The notes beneath the pieces are model-generated. The model worked only from the letters and a program-made list of their open reading frames with translations, did no database searches and had not been told where the DNA came from. A program made the translations under genes and the position numbers. From an uncultured Parvularculaceae bacterium (GTDB lineage: Bacteria > Pseudomonadota > Alphaproteobacteria > Caulobacterales > Parvularculaceae), in NCBI GenBank assembly GCA_947259815.1, contig CAMYNO010000346.1, positions 1-9,006 of the forward strand: a stretch of DNA of 9,006 nucleotides. The letters run 5' to 3'. This document shows, piece by piece, positions 6,427 to 9,006 of the stretch; position 1 is the stretch's first letter, and every line of letters starts with the position of its first letter.

Positions 6427-7214
6427 CCCGCGGCGCCGCGCGCTATAAAAAACGGATTGTCAAAGCCGCGCTCGCGTTTGTTATAGGCGAGGGGCTCTCC
6501 GCTCGGGTGAACGCAAACCGCGCCGCCCGCCGCTTCCAGAACCGCCTGTCCGGCGCCGGTGTCCCATTCCATCGTTCGTCCGAAACGCGGATAAATGTCC
6601 GCCGCGCCCTCAGCGATGAGGCAGAACTTTAGCGATGATCCGGCGGCGGCGAAGTCGGCGATGTCGAGGGTTTCAAGATAGTCGTCGGTCTCCGCGGACC
6701 GATGGGAGCGGCTGGCGACGGCGATCAGTCCGGCCCCTGGAACTGGCCTCGCAGTGATTGCCTGACGATCGGTTTGCGCGCCGTCGGCGGCGATGGTCAT
6801 CCGCCATGCGCCGTCCCCGACAACTCCGGCGTAAAGCTTCCCGGACGCCGGCGTGTAAACAACGCCGAGGGCGGGGGCGCCGCTGCGCACAAGCGCGATA
6901 TTGACGGTGAATTCGCCGGTGCGGTTGATGAACTCACGGGTGCCGTCGAGAGGATCGACAAGGAAGAATTCATCGCCCAGCTCGGGGATGAGCCCTTCGC
7001 TGGCGGCTTCTTCGGCAAGCACGGGGATTGCCGGCGCAACCTCAAGCAACCCGGCCAGAATGATTTTTTCGGCGCGCTTGTCGGCGGCGGTAACGGGCGA
7101 GGAATCGCTTTTTTCCTCCACCACAAACTCGCTTTGATAAATTGACATGATCTCAGCGCCGGCCTTTATCGCCAGCGCCGTCAGGGCGTCGCAAATTTCA
7201 CGGTCTTTGGTCAT
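6423..7214 (-). CDS. cysQ: 3'(2'),5'-bisphosphate nucleotidase CysQ
   Basis: The enzyme removes the 3'-phosphate from 3'-phosphoadenosine 5'-phosphate (PAP), giving AMP. This clears the by-product of PAPS reduction and sulfotransfer. The 263-residue protein belongs to the Mg-dependent, Li-sensitive inositol monophosphatase superfamily. It shows SDSSPVTAAD (36-45), the EEA metal site (68-70), DPLDGTREF (87-95) and EWDTGAGQAVLEAAGG (216-231, with Asp218). These are the metal and catalytic residues in the expected order. The 'DGTREF' form is the one typical of CysQ rather than SuhB. The ATG at 7212-7214 begins the usual N-terminus, but I see no Shine-Dalgarno, and a GC-only hairpin lies just before it. 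The gene sits 48 bases downstream of a small same-strand gene and may share its promoter. Confidence 0.94.
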   Translation of the reverse strand: MTKDREICDALTALAIKAGAEIMSIYQSEFVVEEKSDSSPVTAADKRAEKIILAGLLEVAPAIPVLAEEAASEGLIPELGDEFFLVDPLDGTREFINRTGEFTVNIALVRSGAPALGVVYTPASGKLYAGVVGDGAWRMTIAADGAQTDRQAITARPVPGAGLIAVASRSHRSAETDDYLETLDIADFAAAGSSLKFCLIAEGAADIYPRFGRTMEWDTGAGQAVLEAAGGAVCVHPSGEPLAYNKRERGFDNPFFIARGAAG

Positions 7215-7215
7215 A

Positions 7216-7236
7216 GCGCGCTGATTAAGGGCGCGC
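7216..7236 (-). promoter_or_regulatory. GC-only hairpin abutting the cysQ start codon
   Basis: GCGCGC at 7216-7221 and again at 7231-7236 form a 6-bp all-GC stem with a nine-base loop, ending one base before the cysQ ATG. A smaller hairpin, TTGGC-AAGA-GCCAA (7245-7258), lies between it and the upstream gene's stop. With no visible Shine-Dalgarno, the stem could limit initiation unless opened by ribosomes ending the upstream gene. That role is inferred. Confidence 0.4.
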
Positions 7237-7262
7237 GGGCGGTGTTGGCAAGAGCCAAGCCG

Positions 7263-7487
7263 TCAGCGAAAGGCGACGATTGTGAATGCCGCGGTTTGTT
7301 TCGGGATCAGGCCATTGGCGGGGATGATTTCCTGAACGATCCAGCCTTCGTCAGCGAGGGCGTTGAGGCGTTCCTGCATCGCCGCTGCTGCGGCGCGGGC
7401 GTAGTCTCGCTCATTGGCGACAAGCCCCACCGGGCGGCGCTTGGCGTCGCGCCAACTCACATGAAAAACGTCAAACTGTTTCGACAT
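7263..7487 (-). CDS. Small DUF4177-like protein, function unknown
   Basis: This 74-residue protein is chosen with the ATG at 7485-7487, which follows a GGGG purine run at eight bases. An in-frame GTG three codons upstream is a less likely start. It has an N-terminal strand (KQFDVFHVSW), a central Ala-rich helix (about 28-45) and then LNALADEGWIVQEIIP (about 42-57) and a final strand (AAFTIVAF). The order 'L..L..EGW.V...IP' followed by a hydrophobic strand is that of small DUF4177-type proteins, whose role is unknown. No signal peptide or membrane segment is seen. It is followed by cysQ after 48 bases on the same strand, so the two may form one message. Confidence 0.65.
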   Translation of the reverse strand: MSKQFDVFHVSWRDAKRRPVGLVANERDYARAAAAAMQERLNALADEGWIVQEIIPANGLIPKQTAAFTIVAFR

Positions 7488-7533
7488 GAGACACACCCCG
7501 TCAAACCGGCGTCAGCGGATTTGCTTACGGCTT

Positions 7534-7539
7534 ATTATA
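7534..7539 (-). promoter_or_regulatory. Candidate -10 element for the small gene and cysQ
   Basis: The minus strand carries a perfect TATAAT here, about 47 bases before the ATG at 7487, so initiation would fall near 7527. No good -35 hexamer is found at 16-18 bases; an activator or another sigma factor may be involved, or the match may be chance. Confidence 0.35.
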
Positions 7540-7645
7540 CGCAATTGTCACGCCGATACCGTGTCGTTGACGCCAAATACCCCTTAATTTTCTCTACCTG
7601 GCGCAATTTTACGCCTGCGGGGGAAATGGTGGTTTTTCGAGAAAA

Positions 7646-7665
7646 TGCCGTCTAAACAGGCGGCA
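7646..7665 (+). other. Small inverted repeat in the UDP-glucose dehydrogenase leader
   Basis: TGCCG (7646-7650) and CGGCA (7661-7665) could form a 5-bp hairpin with a ten-base loop about 50 bases before the ugd start. A wider 7-bp inverted repeat, TTTTCTC (7588-7594) and GAGAAAA (7639-7645), lies just upstream. Both are short enough to be chance. They are the only structure I see in the 229-base divergent gap besides the -10 candidate. Confidence 0.25.
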
Positions 7666-7716
7666 AGCGCGACCGTCAAAACAGAGTTGCGCGGAATCAA
7701 CGAAAGGCCATGTATC

Positions 7717-9006
7717 ATGCGCGTTACGATGATCGGCGCCGGCTATGTCGGGCTTGTGTCCGGCGCCTGCTTTGCGGATTTCGGTCACGATGTGGTCTGT
7801 GTCGACAAGGATGCGGACAAAATCAGGAAGCTCGAAGACGGCGTCATGCCGATTTATGAGCCCGGCCTTGATAGTCTTGTCGCCGAGAATGTGAAGGCCG
7901 GACGGCTTTCCTTCAGCACCGACCTTGCCGCGTCGACCCCCGGGGCGGGTGCGGTGTTCATCGCCGTGGGAACGCCGTCGCGCCGCGGCGACGGCTTTGC
8001 CGATCTTTCCTATGTCTATCAGGCGGCCGAGGAAATCGCGACGGTCATCGACGGCTATACGGTCATTGTCACGAAATCGACGGTGCCGGTCGGCACCGGC
8101 GCGGAGGTTGAGGCCATCATCAGGCGCACCCGCGCCGAAGCGGAATTCTCTGTTGTCTCAAATCCTGAATTCCTGCGCGAAGGCGCTGCGATCAGCGATT
8201 TTAAACGTCCCGACCGTGTTGTCGTTGGCGCCGAGGACGACAATGCACGCGCGGTGATGCGCGAGCTTTATCGTCCGCTCTATCTGAACGAAACGCCGAT
8301 GGTCTTCACCAATCGCGCCACGTCGGAACTGATTAAATATGCGGCGAATGCGTTTCTCGCCACCAAGATTACTTTCATCAATGAGATGGCCGATATTTGC
8401 GAAAAGGTTGGCGCCAATGTGCAGGAGGTCGCCAACGGCATTGGCCTTGATGGGCGCATCGGCAAGAAGTTTTTGCATGCTGGTCCCGGCTATGGCGGCT
8501 CCTGTTTTCCCAAGGATACGCTGGCGCTGGTCAAGACCGCGCAGACCTATGACGCGCCGACGAAGATCGTCGAAGCTGTCGTTGAGATAAATGACAGACG
8601 AAAAAGGCGCATGGCCGAACGGGTTATTGACGCTTGCGGCGGGTCCATCGACGGCAAAACGATTGCGGTGCTTGGCCTCACCTTTAAGCCGAACACGGAC
8701 GATATGCGGGATTCGCCGTCGCTTGATATTGTGCCGGCGTTGCAGGAAAAAGGCGCGGTCATTCAGGCTTTCGATCCCGCCGGCATGGAAGAAGCCTCGC
8801 GGCTTTTAACGGGTGTTGATTACAAGGACGGCCCGTATCAGACGCTTGAGGGTGCGGACGCTGTCGTCATTATCACGGAGTGGGATGAGTTCCGCGCGCT
8901 TGACGTGAAGCGGATCAAATCGCTGATGAAGACCCCGGTCATGGTCGATCTGCGCAATATCTACGGTGTCGCAGAAATGATTGCCGCTGGCGTCGACTAT
9001 CATTCC
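7717..9006 (+). CDS. ugd: UDP-glucose 6-dehydrogenase (3' end cut by window edge)
   Basis: The enzyme oxidises UDP-glucose to UDP-glucuronate with two NAD+, supplying precursor for exopolysaccharide, capsule or other envelope glycans in the cytoplasm. The 430 codons present are open to the window edge. Domains in order: an NAD-binding Rossmann fold with MIGAGYVGL (5-13), then VTKSTVPVGT (118-127), NPEFLREGAA (149-158) and the central helical domain with SELIKYAANAF (203-213, Lys207). The catalytic loop GPGYGGSCFPKD (256-267) carries Cys263 and Asp267. The UDP-binding C-terminal domain has GLTFKPNTDDMRDSPS (320-335) and ends at DLRNIY (411-416). Family members normally stop a few residues after the 'DYH' seen here, so little is missing. 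The ATG at 7717-7719 follows AAAGG at 7703-7707. The ATG at 7710 is out of frame. A downstream sugar-nucleotide gene is plausible but not visible. Confidence 0.96.
   Translation, partial: MRVTMIGAGYVGLVSGACFADFGHDVVCVDKDADKIRKLEDGVMPIYEPGLDSLVAENVKAGRLSFSTDLAASTPGAGAVFIAVGTPSRRGDGFADLSYVYQAAEEIATVIDGYTVIVTKSTVPVGTGAEVEAIIRRTRAEAEFSVVSNPEFLREGAAISDFKRPDRVVVGAEDDNARAVMRELYRPLYLNETPMVFTNRATSELIKYAANAFLATKITFINEMADICEKVGANVQEVANGIGLDGRIGKKFLHAGPGYGGSCFPKDTLALVKTAQTYDAPTKIVEAVVEINDRRKRRMAERVIDACGGSIDGKTIAVLGLTFKPNTDDMRDSPSLDIVPALQEKGAVIQAFDPAGMEEASRLLTGVDYKDGPYQTLEGADAVVIITEWDEFRALDVKRIKSLMKTPVMVDLRNIYGVAEMIAAGVDYHS

Noticed and set aside
7567..7572. TTGACG as a -35 element for ugd
   Set aside because: No acceptable -10 lies 16-18 bases downstream; the nearest AT-rich hexamer is too close.
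7242..7655. A 137-codon plus-strand open frame across the cysQ-ugd gap
   Set aside because: It runs antisense to the small DUF4177-like gene, has no ribosome binding site and shows no recognisable protein.
1..9006. A hidden defence, mobile or secondary-metabolite system
   Set aside because: No transposase, integrase, nuclease, toxin-antitoxin pair, NRPS/PKS motif or spaced repeat array is visible; most of the genes belong to ordinary conserved families.

Overview
The window looks like ordinary chromosome of an alphaproteobacterium. It is GC-rich and densely packed. The start carries an intergenic palindrome of the 'CATCCTGAGGA / TCTCGAAGG' type that is widespread in alphaproteobacterial genomes. 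The gene set is housekeeping: an epoxyqueuosine reductase coupled to a glutathione-transferase-like gene, a LOG-family protein, a LysM protein, CysQ and UDP-glucose dehydrogenase. The order cannot be fixed from this sequence alone. I see no tRNA, rRNA, CRISPR array, transposase, phage gene or integrase.

Layout. 1-130 is the 3' end of a medium-chain NADP-dependent oxidoreductase. 131-439 is non-coding and holds a nested palindromic repeat (213-303) and a second short intergenic motif. Two minus-strand genes follow: a very acidic exported helical protein (440-976) and, upstream of it, a LOG-family nucleotide phosphoribohydrolase (1154-1708). Divergent from LOG is a membrane-anchored Ig-like/LysM cell-wall protein (1828-2796). 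Its stop codon directly abuts that of queG, which runs on the minus strand (2797-3930) and is coupled by a one-base overlap to a GST-like gene (3930-4610). A 205-base divergent gap then leads to a large polytopic membrane protein (4816-6426). Its end overlaps by 4 bases the end of cysQ (6423-7214, minus). Upstream of cysQ on the same strand lies a small DUF4177-like gene (7263-7487). A 229-base divergent gap then leads to UDP-glucose dehydrogenase (7717 to the window end, missing only its last residues).

How the genes fit together. queG finishes queuosine synthesis in tRNA. cysQ clears the 3'-phosphoadenosine 5'-phosphate left by sulfate assimilation or sulfotransfer. ugd makes UDP-glucuronate for envelope or exopolysaccharide. 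The LysM protein and the acidic exported protein act in the envelope. The polytopic protein may be a remote GT-C glycosyltransferase relative; with ugd nearby, an envelope-glycan role is possible but unproven.

I found no convincing new multi-gene system. The items most worth a second look are the nested palindromic element, the uncharacterised polytopic protein, the GST-like protein that lacks its usual glutathione-contact motif yet is coupled to queG, the acidic exported protein, and a GC-only hairpin placed against the cysQ start codon where no ribosome binding site is visible.
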